A DNA stretch of 64,000 nucleotides from Conchocele bisecta (taxonomy: Eukaryota > Mollusca > Bivalvia > Lucinida > Thyasiridae). Below are positions 42,037 to 53,504 of the stretch, one piece after another. The notes below the pieces were generated by a model. That model was not told where the DNA came from. It was given only the letters and a program-made list of their open reading frames with translations, and did not search any database. The DNA is taken from NCBI GenBank assembly GCA_029237695.1, contig CM055265.1, forward strand, positions 71,959,912-72,023,911, written 5' to 3'. The translations under genes were made by a program, and so were the position numbers. Numbering within the stretch: the first letter of the stretch is position 1; every line of letters begins with the position of its first letter.

Positions 42037-42255
42037 TTAACACTCACTACGCTGAATTAAATGTCGTCTGCTGCAAATGTTTTATTTTCAATATTTCTCG
42101 ACAAAAACCTGGTTTTGACAGCACATGAGAATCGTCTCCAGTGGAGACGATTCTCATGTGCTGTCAAAACAAGTTTTTTGTTAAGAATTAAAGCAAAAAT
42201 GTAAAAATGAAAAACAGCAGACGGCAGTTTCCGTCAACAGCGTAGGAAGGGTTAA
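42037..42255. mobile_element. Family I TTAA MITE
   Basis: TTAA flanks at 42037-42040 and 42252-42255. AATTAAATGTCGTCTGCTG and CAGCAGACGGCAG sub-ends, hairpin ATGAGAATCGTCTCC / GGAGACGATTCTCAT. Confidence 0.8.
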
Positions 42256-42305
42256 ACTTGTAACACAAGCAGTTATTAACCCTGTATGCCTATAGACCAT
42301 ACAGC

Positions 42306-42895
42306 TACGGAGCCGCGTAGGGGACGTAGAATTATTTTTTTATTAATTCGTTCTCACGAAATAAACACGAATTAATAATTCGTTCCCTCAATTTAACAAT
42401 TCGTTCCCACGAAATAGCAATTCGTTCCCACGATATAATAATTCGTTCTCACGATTTAACAATTCGTTCCCACGATATATCATGAGAACGAAGGGAACGA
42501 ATCGTCAATTCGAGGGAACGAATTGTTATTTCTTGGGAACGAATTGTTAATTCGAGGGAACGAATTGTTATATCGTGGGAACAAATTTGTAAGTGTTATA
42601 TTGTGGGAACGAATTGTTATTTCGTGGGAACGAATTAATAAATTGAGGGAACGAATTGTTATTTCGTGGGAACGAATTGTTATATCGTGGGAACAAATTT
42701 GTAATTGTTATATTGTGGGAACGAATTGTTATTTCGTGGGAACGAATTAATAAATTGAGGGAACGAATTGTTATTTCGTGGGAACGAATTGTTATTTCGT
42801 GGGAACGAATTAATAAATTGAGGGAACGAATTGTTATTTCGTGGGAACGAATTAATAAATTGAGGAAACGAATTGTTATTTCGTGGGGCTCCGTA
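42306..42895. mobile_element. Family Q element, copy 3 (long array)
   Basis: A 590-bp element. TACGGAGCCGCGTAGGGGAC left end; right end GTGGGGCTCCGTA. Flanks TACAGC and TAAAGC match at 5 of 6. The array runs as ACGAATTGTTAAATTG-type units, forward then (after about 42490) in the opposite orientation; the longer right arm includes a roughly 130-bp higher-order repeat. Confidence 0.8.
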
Positions 42896-42981
42896 TAAAG
42901 CAAACGTTTGTAACAAGCCGTCTCATCAGGATCTGCAGGGTTCGTAAACATTAAGATATTAAAAAAATATATCCCTTATCT

Positions 42982-43331
42982 GGGCCCGGTTGCTCAAAGC
43001 TTCTGTTAGCTTAACAGACTGTTAAATCCTTAACAATGTTAAGGATTTAACAGTCTGTTAACCCTTTGAACCCGAAAGCCCGCTATAGCGGTTTATGCAA
43101 ACAGTGCAGATCCAGATGAGCCGGCTCGTAACGAGCCGGCTCATCAGGATCTGCACTTTTTGCAAGTAATTTTCATATTATTTAGAACAAAACACCTCTT
43201 TTCATAAATGGACGAATCTGAAAATCATTTTGTGACCATTGGATTGGTCGGAACATTAGCTTATCACAGTCCATTCCAGTTCCTTCGGGTTGAAAGGGTT
43301 AAACTAACAGAAGTTTTGAGCAACCGGGCCC
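42982..43331. mobile_element. Family G hairpin split by family F
   Basis: GGGCCCGGTTGCTCAAAG to TTTTGAGCAACCGGGCCC, interrupted by F at its TTAA. Confidence 0.9.
43058..43302. mobile_element. Family F TTAA MITE nested in family G
   Basis: TTAA at 43058-43061 and 43299-43302. CCCTTTGAACCCGAAAGCCC to TCGGGTTGAAAGGG; hairpin GAGCCGGCTCGTAACGAGCC. Confidence 0.92.
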
Positions 43332-43849
43332 TGGTTAATAGATAGCTCAGAAATTAGCATGGAAGTAGCTATGTCAAATAGTTAGGGCTACACGGATTAA
43401 GTTATCAAATATACGAACGTACCAAGACACCACATAATTATAACAATGCATTTCGTACGGTGCTTAGCGTTTCGCGTCTATTACCTATTTTATTATTTTA
43501 TCAGTGAATAACATTACGTGTAAATCAATCAAATGTAGAATGAAATTTCGTTTTGAAATATCCGTAAATTATGTCACATATGGATAGTATGTCAGCGCAA
43601 AAACAAACTATAGCAGTCACGTTTCAAAGGGTTATTAAAGGGTACACTATAAATATGCAATTTGTAATAGGATTTGCCTACCACTGTCCACGGGTGTCTT
43701 TTCCCATATGCTTCATGTCGTATTAAATCACCCAACTGACGAAATGCGATGCTACACTATGAACATCGTTTATTTAAGGCAACTGACAAAACCAACATGT
43801 GTCTCAATATTGTTGGCGACCACGGGTGCAATCAATATGTCCTTGTTTG
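43332..43849. other. Unassigned intergenic
   Basis: No features recognised. Confidence 0.4.
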
Positions 43850-44060
43850 TGGAAGTGCCTGAATAAACTGTCCTTATGATTGTATAGCCAATGTATCTCT
43901 TGATTAAAAAACACACTCCTGTCACCTGTTAATAATCCATATTGCTCGTTAGAAGACTGACGGGTGTTTCATTGATAGAATGACGAGTCTGATCTGGATT
44001 TACACTGGTCGTAAAGCACATACGCCCAATTTACCCGTCACAGTCACATTTAACACGTGA
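43850..44060. mobile_element. Family J fragment
   Basis: CGGGTGTTTCATTGATAGAA, GTCTGATCTGGATTTACACT and CCCAATTTACCCGTCACAGT. Confidence 0.6.
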
Positions 44061-44400
44061 CCAGATAAAAAATGCTAACTATTTGGATCTGAGATGATTT
44101 GACACCAACACAAGTAACACCATTGTTTGAAACCCCAAATTCCATTGTACTATGATAATATAGTGGCTACTGATACATACGAGTACATGTAGTTACAATG
44201 GTCAATGCCTCTGTCACGTGATTTCGTACCCACGAAAAAGTGAGACATCTCATGAAGTATACAGTAGAACCTCTCTAAACCGGACATCAATACAATATAT
44301 TTCATCTTATTGTTGATGGACTTATTGGTCATTTAACTCAATTGATAATGCCTGTTCATGATCGCAATGATGAAATGCCTGATTTACAAAACACAATATA

Positions 44401-44620
44401 CAGTGAAATCTCTCTAAACCGGACACCCTGGGAGGTCCCCAGGGTGTCCGGCTTAGAGAGGTTTCACTGTAAAGCAGGCATTTGATCATTCTGAGCCATA
44501 GTTGTGTGCTGTGCGATCACGAACATACATTATTGTCACCTGAGATAAATGTCCAAGAAACTCATCAAATATAACATTCACATGTGTTTTATTGGTGTTC
44601 GGTTTAGCGGGGTTCCACTG
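44401..44620. mobile_element. Family B MITE, complete
   Basis: CAGTGAAATCTCTCTAAACC to GGTTTAGCGGGGTTCCACTG, flanked by TA on both sides. A B fragment precedes it at about 44262-44288. Confidence 0.85.
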
Positions 44621-44718
44621 TATTTCCGTAAATGGCATCGGAGGTTGATGAACTGTTCGGAGCAGATGCAGAATTAAATTCCGCAATTGCAATTGTAAAT
44701 CTCGTCAACTTGCGATTC

Positions 44719-45104
44719 AAGGTGTATGATCACGTGGTACTAACAACAACAATAAGTACCGATTCAAAGTACGTATTCTTTAATAGTGTCATTATTATTA
44801 CGTAACGGATTTTGATGAAATATGGCGCATCAAACGCGTCTTGTTAAGCTGCATTTGGTGGTCTCTTATGTCGTTTTTTCGAAGAATCGATTTCCGTGTC
44901 TCTCCGACACGGAAATCGATTCTTCGCAAAAACGACATAAGTCTGTGCCAAACTCGATAGACCACCAAATGCAGCTCATGAAGACACGCGTTTGCTGTTC
45001 CATATTTCATCAAAATCCGTTGCATATTCAGACAAATATCAAATAATTCTTACTTTGGAGTGGGCGACATTGTTGTTGTTGTAACCACGTAATCATGCCC
45101 CTTG
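44719..45104. mobile_element. Family D MITE
   Basis: AAGGTGTATGATCACGTGGT to ACCACGTAATCATGCCCCTT. Confidence 0.85.
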
Positions 45105-45443
45105 ATTTTCATTTGTAGAAAATCACAGTGTCTGTAAATAGTTCTTATGAAAATGCGCACATCTTCTTAGGTACAAAATCACATGCCGGCTTGTCTTCGT
45201 TGGTGTGTAACAATATGACACTGGCCACGTTGTATTTGGCAGGTATTGAAGATTAGCTCTATATATACGAGGCATTTTCAGACAATACTGTAATGTAATA
45301 GAGCCCCACATTGTAGATGAAAAATGTCCAATTTTAAAATTCATATACAAAACATGCGTCACATTAATTTGTTTTAGATTGAATGCCACACTGATTTGGA
45401 ATTTGGAGATGACTTTTAAGTAGCTCAACTATTCGGGTCGCCT
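45105..45443. other. Family S-like fragment and unassigned
   Basis: GTAGAAAATCACAGTGTCTG and TAGGTACAAAATCACATGCC resemble family S; the rest is unassigned. Confidence 0.4.
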
Positions 45444-45800
45444 ATATAGAGAATAGTAGGTTAGTGCAGTGAATGGGGAAAAATATCTGGCAAGGCTTAG
45501 GAAACGGGATGGGTGAGGCTCTGCCGAGCCCATCCCGTTTCCGTGCCGTGCCAGATATTTTTCCCATTCACGGCACTAACCTACTATTCTATTTATCCCG
45601 TCAACACCTACAAATAGCTTTAAAATGCAAAAATAAAAAATAACCCCAGCCGCATCCTCAAAATCAGAGAATCGACTAGTATGACAACAGCACATATTCA
45701 TACGCAGTGATTAGGTCGTATTGACAAGAGTCACAGGACATCAAAAAAGTTTCACGGCATCGTGTTTCACGGCACATACGCACTGTGTTGACGGGATAAA
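45444..45800. mobile_element. Family E element, complete
   Basis: AGAGAATAGTAGGTTAGTGC, hairpin GGAAACGGGATGGGTGAGGC / GCCCATCCCGTTTCC, CCAGCCGCATCCTCAAAATC, ending CACTGTGTTGACGGGATAAA. The fullest E copy. Confidence 0.9.
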
Positions 45801-46019
45801 ATGTTATGGATGACAACGGCATATTTTCAATTATCTATTTAACTTCAATGTCAGTGTTCGGCTTAAAATTATTTGATAACCATAAACTTGTTTACATATT
45901 GCGATAGGTTCTCCATCATTTATTTGTAATCATCATTTTTTTGCTGAGATAAAGTTGAATGAATTAATTAAATTCCTAATGATATTTTTTCAACTTTTTC
46001 CGTCATTAACTGATAAAAT

Positions 46020-46376
46020 GTGACTGCGACTTGAGAAATGGGATCAGATTTATATCCAAAGCAGCCTGTGCATCCGAACTGTCAGATCAGGATCTGCCCT
46101 TTCGGCATTCTATCAATTAAACACCAATCAGGCATTTATTACTGTGATATATACATTGACACGACTGTAAACCGGACACCCTGTGACGTTCCCAGGGTGT
46201 CTGCTTTAGAGATGTTTCACTGTAAATCAGGAATTTGATAATTCTGAACCATAGTTGTGTAGTATACGATCATGAACATGCATTATCACCTGAGATAAAT
46301 GACCAAGAAACCCATAAACATGAAGATCACATATGTGTTCTTGATGTCCGGTTTAGAGGAGTTCCACTGTATATTG
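46020..46376. mobile_element. Family J fragment joined to a family B MITE
   Basis: J pieces (GACTTGAGAAATGGGATCAG, CTGTGCATCCGAACTGTCAG) to about 46140, then B sequence (AAACCGGACACCCTGTGAC hairpin) to GGTTTAGAGGAGTTCCACTG. Confidence 0.65.
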
Positions 46377-46382
46377 TTTTGA

Positions 46383-46631
46383 TTAACCATTTCAACCCTA
46401 AGTAACTGGAATAGACTGTGATATGCTAATTTTCCGACCAATCCAATCGTCAAAAAATGATTTTCAGATTAGTCCATTTATGAACATTGGAGTGTTGTTG
46501 CTTATAAAAAAATATGAAAATTACTTGCAAAAGTTCAGATCCTGATGAGACGGCTCGTAAGGAGCCGTCTCATCAGGATCTGCACTGTTTGCATAAACCG
46601 CTATAGCGGGCTTTCGGGTTCAAAGGGTTAA
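46383..46631. mobile_element. Family F TTAA MITE
   Basis: TTAA at 46383-46386 and 46628-46631; hairpin GATGAGACGGCTCGTAAGGA / GCCGTCTCATC. Confidence 0.85.
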
Positions 46632-46767
46632 ATTAGGCTGAGGCACAGAAAATCCAGCTGCTTGATTTCAAGCAGAATATTCAAGCATTTTGAAGGAAAG
46701 AAATTGACAAATTGACAAGATGGTGATGTAATACATGCATTTTCTGTATCGCCTGCATGTAGATGAT

Positions 46768-47009
46768 GGGCCCGTTTCACTAATCTTCGTACGACTAAAA
46801 TGTTCGTAAGTGCAAATTTAGGATCGTCTGGGAATCTTAATTGATGGATTTCCATATATTGAGCATAGGTTGCATATGCAGCCTATGCTCGATAAATGTA
46901 AATCCAATACTTGTTTACAATATAACCTTGTTAATGTGAAATATACAGACCATCCTAAATTTGCACTTACGAACATTTTAGTCGTATGAAGTTTAGTGAA
47001 ACAGCCCCC
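46768..47009. mobile_element. Family A MITE
   Basis: GGGCCCGTTTCACTAATCTT to AAGTTTAGTGAAACAGCCCC, with the core TTGCATATGCAGCCTATGC. Confidence 0.85.
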
Positions 47010-47342
47010 AGTGCACCTGTGCAGGTTTCGGAGACAGACCAGCCAGCGGTGTCCGGTCGTGCATGACTAATACCACCGAGCATGTAGTGACTAACCCAAC
47101 CATTCTGTTTAATTCATTGACGACACCTTGCTATCCGTTGATCAATTAAACGTCACCTAATCGTATCGAAGAGTTGGGAAAGATTTAGATGATTAAGTAG
47201 AAAACACAAACAAAGATATGTACATGTGTCTCATTCGGCAATGCAATCATAACACCTGTAGTCGGGTTCGAGCTGTGGCAAATGGTGTTTCGTCTCTCAG
47301 TATACCAGCTTATGAAGAAGTAAACAGAAACAAAGATATGTA
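47010..47342. other. Unassigned intergenic
   Basis: Two short direct repeats (ACAAAGATATGTACA at about 47210 and 47330) flank this stretch. No gene seen. Confidence 0.4.
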
Positions 47343-47442
47343 CAGTGGGGTCAGCGTGTAATTGCACACAAGAACGAACACAACAGGTTGGAACCAACCT
47401 GTCGTGTTCGTTCGTGTGTGCACTTACACGTTGACCCCACTG
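47343..47442. mobile_element. Family L bare hairpin MITE
   Basis: CAGTGGGGTCAGCGTGTAAT to its near-exact reverse complement, TA on both sides. Confidence 0.88.
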
Positions 47443-47539
47443 TACATGTGTCTCACTCGACAATGCAATTGGAGTTCATGTTGCGGCAAATGGTGTTTTA
47501 TCTCCGAATAATACCAGTTTTGGCAAAAAATCGGATTTG

Positions 47540-48360
47540 TACAACTGTACAATTTGTCAATTTCTTCATTTCAAAATACGCGAATATTGAGCTTGAAATC
47601 AAGCGGCTTGATTCTCTGAGCCTGAGCTGTTCTACAGCTCAGGCTCATGCAATAAAATTGCTTGATTGCGAGCCGGCGTTGCCAGTAGATGTTCAGAAAC
47701 GTTGATAATCTTGGTTTACGTACATAATAATAAGACACGCCATGTGATTTTGTACCTTCGGACATCTGCGTAATTTCATGAAATACGTTTACAAAATTTG
47801 CAACATTTTCCGTAAATGGCGTCAAAAGTTGACACAATGATATTCTGCATGCACTCTGAAAATCTGGTCAACTTTTGACTTTATTTATGAAATATATTGT
47901 AAATTTTGTAAACGTATTTAATGAAATTACGCAGATGTCCGAAGGCACAAAATCACATGGCGTGTCTCAATTATAAGTCGCCTATAAACATTTAGATGTT
48001 TAGATGCCAATAGGTGGTTAGAAACGTTTATAATCTGGACAAGATAAACGCAGGCGGATCTGTAACACATTCGGAGAGACGAACAATGTCGGAATGGGCG
48101 ATGAAGGAGAGAATGAACGCTATTGGTGTATACTCAACCATCTGCGTTAATCTTGCCCAGATTATCACCGTTTCTAACTTATATCGGCAACGCCAACTCG
48201 CAAGCAAGCACTTTGATTGTCTGAGCCTGGGCTGTAGCACAGCTCAGGCTCAGACAATCAAAGTGCTTGGTTCTCTCGGACAGTCCAACTGCTTGGTATC
48301 AAGCACAATGTTCAAGTATTTTGAAATAAAAAAAACAATATTGGCAATATGAGGGTAGGT
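47540..48360. mobile_element. Family S inverted-repeat elements
   Basis: Hairpins around GAGCCTGAGCTGTTCTACAG / CTCAGGCTC (47615-47650) and GAGCCTGGGCTGTAGCACAG (48220-48260), with longer arms that share GTTTCTGAACAT-, CCGTAAATGGCGTC- and ACACGCCATGTGAT-type segments. Confidence 0.6.
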
Positions 48361-48613
48361 GGCAGTGTACATAATGCTTGTCCGCATGTCTGATGGGATG
48401 ACAGGGGTTTGTCAGTGAGTGCTTGCTATGAACATCACGCAAGACGTGAGTCAGTCACTGCTGAATAAAAATTGCGCGAACAATATAGGCAACCATGCAC
48501 ATAAACAGTTCACGAGAGACTTTAGAAGCAAAACATTGTATCACTTGAACAGCCAGTTGACGAAACGGACCTTGCAATGTTTGCAAACAATCATCATAGC
48601 ACAGACCATGGAG
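48361..48613. other. Unassigned intergenic
   Basis: No features recognised. Confidence 0.4.
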
Positions 48614-48908
48614 TAGCCGATTTCATCAACATTGCAAAGTATACTTATCTAGCAAAGTATTCTTTGAGGGAAGAATGATATATGTTTTTCCGAAATGCTT
48701 TATGTTATATAGAACTAACGAGATGATGATTAAAAGTGTGCAGAATTATTATACTGAATTTATTATATTATCACAACCAAAATGGCTGTGATAATGTAAT
48801 AAATTCAGTATAATAACAATTAATAAATTTATCCTTAAATTGAAAATTTCTCCCTCAAAGTATACTTTGCTAGATAAGTATACTTTGCAATGTTGGTGAA
48901 ATAGGCTA
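48614..48908. mobile_element. Family C MITE
   Basis: TAGCCGATTTCATCAACATT to GGTGAAATAGGCTA; core CACAACCAAAATGGCTGTG. Flanks GAG and CAG. Confidence 0.85.
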
Positions 48909-48949
48909 CAGAAGCCACGTTGAGCGACCCACGTTGTATAATATCTTCC

Positions 48950-49345
48950 TGTACTGTAATATATTCCTTTCCTACTGTCTGTTTCACGTTTTGCTGCCGA
49001 CAAACTGTTGTCTATTAGCACATTAAATCTAAAAAAATAATTAAATATAAGTACTGTTTCATCAACAGCACAAAAGTCACCCTCCCCAATGTTTTTATTT
49101 GCTGAAAATACAGCAAATATTGATTTTATTTCGAAAAAACAATTTTCCTATCGGAATTTAACATGGGGGCTACAACTATATTTTTAAAAAATAATTTTCG
49201 ACTAATTTTCCAAGTCTGACTTTTGTTTTCTTAGTTCTTTGGGTTAACTTATTAAAGCTTTAATGATAGCAAATGTATCTCCAAAACAATTCATACATCA
49301 TTTCCAATCTATCCAGATTTCGGAGTCATTTTCTTTCCCTTTTTT
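48950..49345. mobile_element. Family R2 element
   Basis: CTACTGTCTGTTTCACGTTT, CGACAAACTGTTGTC and AAAGTCACCCTCCCC as in the copy at 31470, then AATTTAACATGGGG. Confidence 0.55.
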
Positions 49346-49491
49346 TCTCTCTTTTTTTCTCTTTTTTTCGACCATCCAGGAAATTCATTTTGAGAGGTTT
49401 CTTGGTAACGCATCTCAGATAATAATTCATGTTCATGATTGCAAAATACATCAGTACGTCCCAGAATGGTCATATGCCTGATTTACGTATA

Positions 49492-49557
49492 CAGTGGAAC
49501 ATCTCTAAACCGGACACCCTGGGAATCCAGGGTGTCCGGTTTAGAGATGTGTCACTG
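49492..49557. mobile_element. Family B terminal hairpin only
   Basis: CAGTGGAACATCTCTAAACC pairs with its reverse complement around CCCTGGGAATCCAGGG; TA on both sides. Second minimal B copy. Confidence 0.85.
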
Positions 49558-49892
49558 TATACCATATTCCGTGTATGTGGCCGGGACAGAATAACACTCT
49601 ATGCTTGTTTCGGCTACCACGAGGCACATTTTGTCAGGCGCCCCACCAGATGGCCTATGCCTTCAGTGTCATTACCTGGCCATGTACACCGTTACTATTC
49701 CATTCCCATGCTATGATATACTCCGTCTTCTGTTACGGTGCCTCTCAACCGTGATCCCGGGGCAATGCGTCAGCCGAAACAATCAACGGTTTGTTCCCGA
49801 CTGACTCAAACCTTCCACAGAAGCGGACAATGATAGACCTATCTAGATACTTGAACATGCATGCTGAACATTCATGACGAACCATCAAGTAA

Positions 49893-50563
49893 GAGGGCAC
49901 CGATCCTAATGAGGGTTCGTAGCTAGTTATTTCCCTTTGCAAATGTATTTATAGATATCCGGTCCAATGCTGTATTTCAGCGTTTAATTCGTACTGAATA
50001 ACACAACAAATTAGTTTTGCGAACAGAGTAGACTCAGATCAGACTGTACAGATGACTCTGAGTCTACACTGATTGAAATGACATTAAGAAGTGTGAAGGT
50101 ATGAATCTGGCAAATACTGCAGTCCCTGATCAGATTGCACATATATGTAGGATGATCTGGATCAACACTAATCGATTGAAATCACGATGATTACTCCTTT
50201 TCGTAACACATCATGCTACATTCGTCATTTTTACAAGCAATAAAGCCCTAAATTACAGAATTTGGACCGGATTGCTATTAACCCTTTCACCCCTAAGTAA
50301 CTGAATGGGCTGCGATATGTTAATTTTGCAACCAATCCAATCATCGCAAAATGATTTTCAGACTATTCCCTTTATAAAAAGGGGGTATTTGTTGTTCTCA
50401 AAAATATGAAAATTACTTTCAAACAGTGCAGATCCTGATGAGACGGCTCGTGACGAGCCGGCTCATCTGGATCTGCACTGTTTTGCATAAACCGCTATAG
50501 CGGGCTTTCGGGTTCAAAGGGTTAACAAATTCAACGGGAGATAACTCGCTACGATCCCTCATT
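49893..50563. mobile_element. Family H element hosting family F
   Basis: CTAATGAGGGTTCGTAGCTA at the left and TAACTCGCTACGATCCCTCA at the right, with J-like GATCAGACTG hairpins between. F is inserted at 50278-50525. Confidence 0.75.
50278..50525. mobile_element. Family F TTAA MITE nested in family H
   Basis: TTAA at 50278-50281 and 50522-50525; CCCTTTCACCCCTAAGTAAC to CTTTCGGGTTCAAAGGG. Confidence 0.88.
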
Positions 50564-50564
50564 G

Positions 50565-50632
50565 AAGGGATCAGTGGAATAAGGGGGCTAACTCCCTCGT
50601 GGAGTTAGCCCCCTTATTCCACTGGTCCCTTC
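50565..50632. repeat. Perfect hairpin
   Basis: CAGTGGAATAAGGGGGCTAA pairs with TTAGCCCCCTTATTCCACTG around CTCCCTCGTGGAG. Arms end in CAGT/ACTG, as in TA-targeting MITEs. Confidence 0.85.
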
Positions 50633-50736
50633 ACTTGCACGTGTTTGTTTATGTTAACAATTGTTTTTTGTGAAGAAATATAAAATCGTGATGGCGCCGT
50701 GGCGCATTTTAAACTGGTAATGCGTTGTCAGAAACA

Positions 50737-51431
50737 GGGGACCCGTTTCACTAGACTTCGTAGGATTAAAATGTTCGTAAGTGCAAATTAGGGACGTGAA
50801 TGTGATCACTATGATTACTATGTCACACAACTGGGGGCAGTTTCACTAAACTTCGTACGACTAAGAAGTCCGTAAGTGCAAAACTATAATTTAGAAAAAA
50901 TGTTGGTTTTAGCAGCCGATTTGCGGGTATATTTTGTGGATGATGGCGCTGTGGCCAGTAGCATATTTCACCAAAATTGCAAAGTATGCTTATCTTGGTA
51001 AGTACATTAAGGGATAAATTTTCAATTTAAGGATAACTTATTTACTTTTTTATTATACTGAATTTATTACATTATCACAGCCATTTTGGCTGTGATAATA
51101 TAATAGATTCAGTATAATAATTCTGCATACTTTTAATCATCAACTATATGCAGTCGTTAGTTCTATATGAAATAATGTATTTCGGGAAACATAAATGATT
51201 ACTCCCTCAAAGTATACTTAGCTAGAGAAGTATGCACCAATGGTAAAAGTCACCCACGCGCATACTGTAATACACGAGCAAACCACCGTTTCACTAAACT
51301 TCGTACGAATAAATTTGTTCGTAAGTGCAAAATTATGCTCAATGAATGTAAATCCAACGATTGAAATTTCAAGACGATTCTAAATTTGCACTAACGAACA
51401 TTTTAGTCCTACGAAGTTTAGTGAAACGGCT
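50737..51431. mobile_element. Family A pieces interrupted by family C
   Basis: A left ends at about 50738 (GACCCGTTTCACTAGACTTC) and 50835 (GGCAGTTTCACTAAACTTCG), and a shortened A copy at 51285-51431. Family C lies between. Confidence 0.6.
50959..51236. mobile_element. Family C MITE, right end decayed
   Basis: TAGCATATTTCACCAAAATT, core CACAGCCATTTTGGCTGTG; the right part stops at AGAGAAGTATGCACC. Confidence 0.8.
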
Positions 51432-51837
51432 CACAGATCTGTAGATGGCATAATTATACAATTCGTATAAAACCAATGAGAAAAAAATCGTTATCAGCGT
51501 GAAGAAGATGCCACATTATCAACGGCACAAACAGTAACAGTGACACACAAGTGCCTACAATGTTTAAATGCCGCTACAAGTGTTATATGTGCCTCGCTAG
51601 ATAAACCACTTGATATTACTGACATATATTGTATATTATCGTCATCTCTGGATGGAAACGTGGACCTTGCGACGCTTGCGATCAACGTAACTAGGGATCA
51701 TTGGCATATGCCAAGGTCTACGTTGTTTGGCATTTTGTTTTGAACTGACTTTTACTCCTATTATTGTTCAGTAAATGTAAATATGTCATTGTTTGACAAT
51801 GTGAATGTGCTGAATGTTCGTGATAAACACTTCTTGA
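51432..51837. other. Unassigned intergenic
   Basis: No convincing coding frame. Confidence 0.4.
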
Positions 51838-52095
51838 CAATAATAATGAGACACGCCATGCTATTTCGTACTTAAGAACATGTGCGATTTTTCATGAATT
51901 AGATTTACAGAAATTGTGATAGTTTCCGTAAATGACGTAGAAAGATGAAGGAATTTTTATAGCAAATGTGCTATGAAAATGTTGTCATATTTCTACGTCA
52001 TTTACGGAAAATATCGTAGATTTTATAAATATTTTTCATGAGATATCGCACCACATGCTCTTAAAAAATCGCATGTTATGTCTCATACGTATAAG
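51838..52095. mobile_element. Family S fold-back
   Basis: GAGACACGCCATGC...TTCCGTAAATGACGTAGAAA on the left and TTTCTACGTCATTTACGGAA...CATGTTATGTCTC on the right. Confidence 0.65.
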
Positions 52096-52565
52096 GTTAA
52101 TTCGTAGGCCATATGTAACACATAGTAACCCGTATACAAAATAACGTGGGAAACGAAAATCTGCTATTGTTTTACAAATGTGTCTTCTTTCTCAATAAAA
52201 ACATTATATGCAGTATTTTTGTAAAAAATGCTAAAGTGTTTGTAAAATAAAATCACGGACTAAAAAAATAATTTAGCATTTCCAGGGTTCGGCTAGCTGA
52301 CAATAAGCAAAACGTATAATAGCGTGTTACTTTTGCGGCGTTGGATCAATGCAATCAATGAACCGGAAAATGGTATAGCGCATTATAATATTATAGCAAT
52401 ACACAACTTATCAATAAAACTGGCTTTGTCCCGGCTGGCCACGTGTTATCTAAGCACTTGTCTGTTAACATTGACACGTGCCAACGTCAGACCGTCCAAC
52501 GTTGTGCAGGCTCTGTTAGAGGACACTGGCGATAGACAATCCACATTCCGGGAATGGCCGAACAT
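52096..52565. other. Unassigned intergenic
   Basis: An 83-codon frame (52324-52575) has no recognisable domain. Confidence 0.4.
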
Positions 52566-52983
52566 CAGGTGTTAGGCAGTCAATAGACAGTCCGGAAACA
52601 TCCGAAATATGAGAATCATTTAAAGGGTTACCACTGTATCGATACTTGTAGATCAGGGGCCCGCTTCACTAAACTTCGTACGACTAAACTGTTCGTAAGT
52701 GCACATTTAGGATAGTCTGGAAATTTAAATTGATGGATTTACATGTATTGAGCATAGGCTGCATATGCAGCCTATGCTCAATAAATGTAAATCCAATAAT
52801 TGTTGACAAGAAAACATTGTTAATGTGAAATTTACAGACTATGATAAGTTTGCACTTACGAACATTTTAGTTTTTACGGAGTTTAGTGAAACGGGTCCCA
52901 GGTGTTAGGCAGTCAATAGACAGTCCGGAAATGCCCGAAATATGAGAATTATTTCCGTTGTATTGATACTTGTAGATCAGTTT
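52566..52983. repeat. 84-bp direct repeats flanking a family A MITE
   Basis: GTGTTAGGCAGTCAATAGAC to GATACTTGTAGATCAG occurs at about 52567-52653 and again at 52902-52983, with the A copy exactly between them. Confidence 0.85.
52656..52899. mobile_element. Family A MITE, complete
   Basis: GGGGCCCGCTTCACTAAACT to GAGTTTAGTGAAACGGGTCC, with the full core hairpin. Confidence 0.88.
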
Positions 52984-53024
52984 CCTATCAGAAGCATACC
53001 AATCGTTCGTATGGACAATGATTG

Positions 53025-53455
53025 CATATAATGGGGGATCGTAGCTAGTTATTTCCCTTTGCAAATCTATTTATAGTGATCCGGTCCTTGGGATTATTTT
53101 AGCGTTTATTTCTTACTTAATAACTTGCAAAAATAAGGACTGCTAACAGGGTAGATCCAGATCAGACTGCACATCTGTGCAGTCTGATCTGGGTCTACAC
53201 TGATTGCATTTACAATTAATAAATGTGAAAATATTAATCTGGCAAATAATGCAGTTTCGGATCAGACTGCGCAGGTATGTACATGTAGTCTGATCTGGAT
53301 CAACACTAGTTGAAATCACTATAATTGCTCCTTTTCCTAACAAATCATGTTACATTCACTCTTTTGACGAGCAATATACGGCCCGAAACTACACAATTTG
53401 GACCAGATGTCTATAAATAAATTCAGAGAGAGATAACTAACTATTTACGATCACC
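53025..53455. mobile_element. Family H element
   Basis: AATGGGGGATCGTAGCTAGT to ACTAACTATTTACGATCACCC, with hairpin CAGATCAGACTGCACATCTG / TGCAGTCTGATCTG inside. No F insertion, so it gives the empty site for 50278. Confidence 0.75.
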
Positions 53456-53504
53456 CATTGACTGTTAAATGGGACTTGTTGTGGGCATACTGAAATCTGG
53501 CTGT

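Noticed and set aside
42523..42951. Repetitive frames on both strands
   Set aside because: Also products of a family Q array.
52324..52575. 83-codon plus-strand frame
   Set aside because: No domain, no splice support and no repeat of codon bias seen in TBX20 exons.
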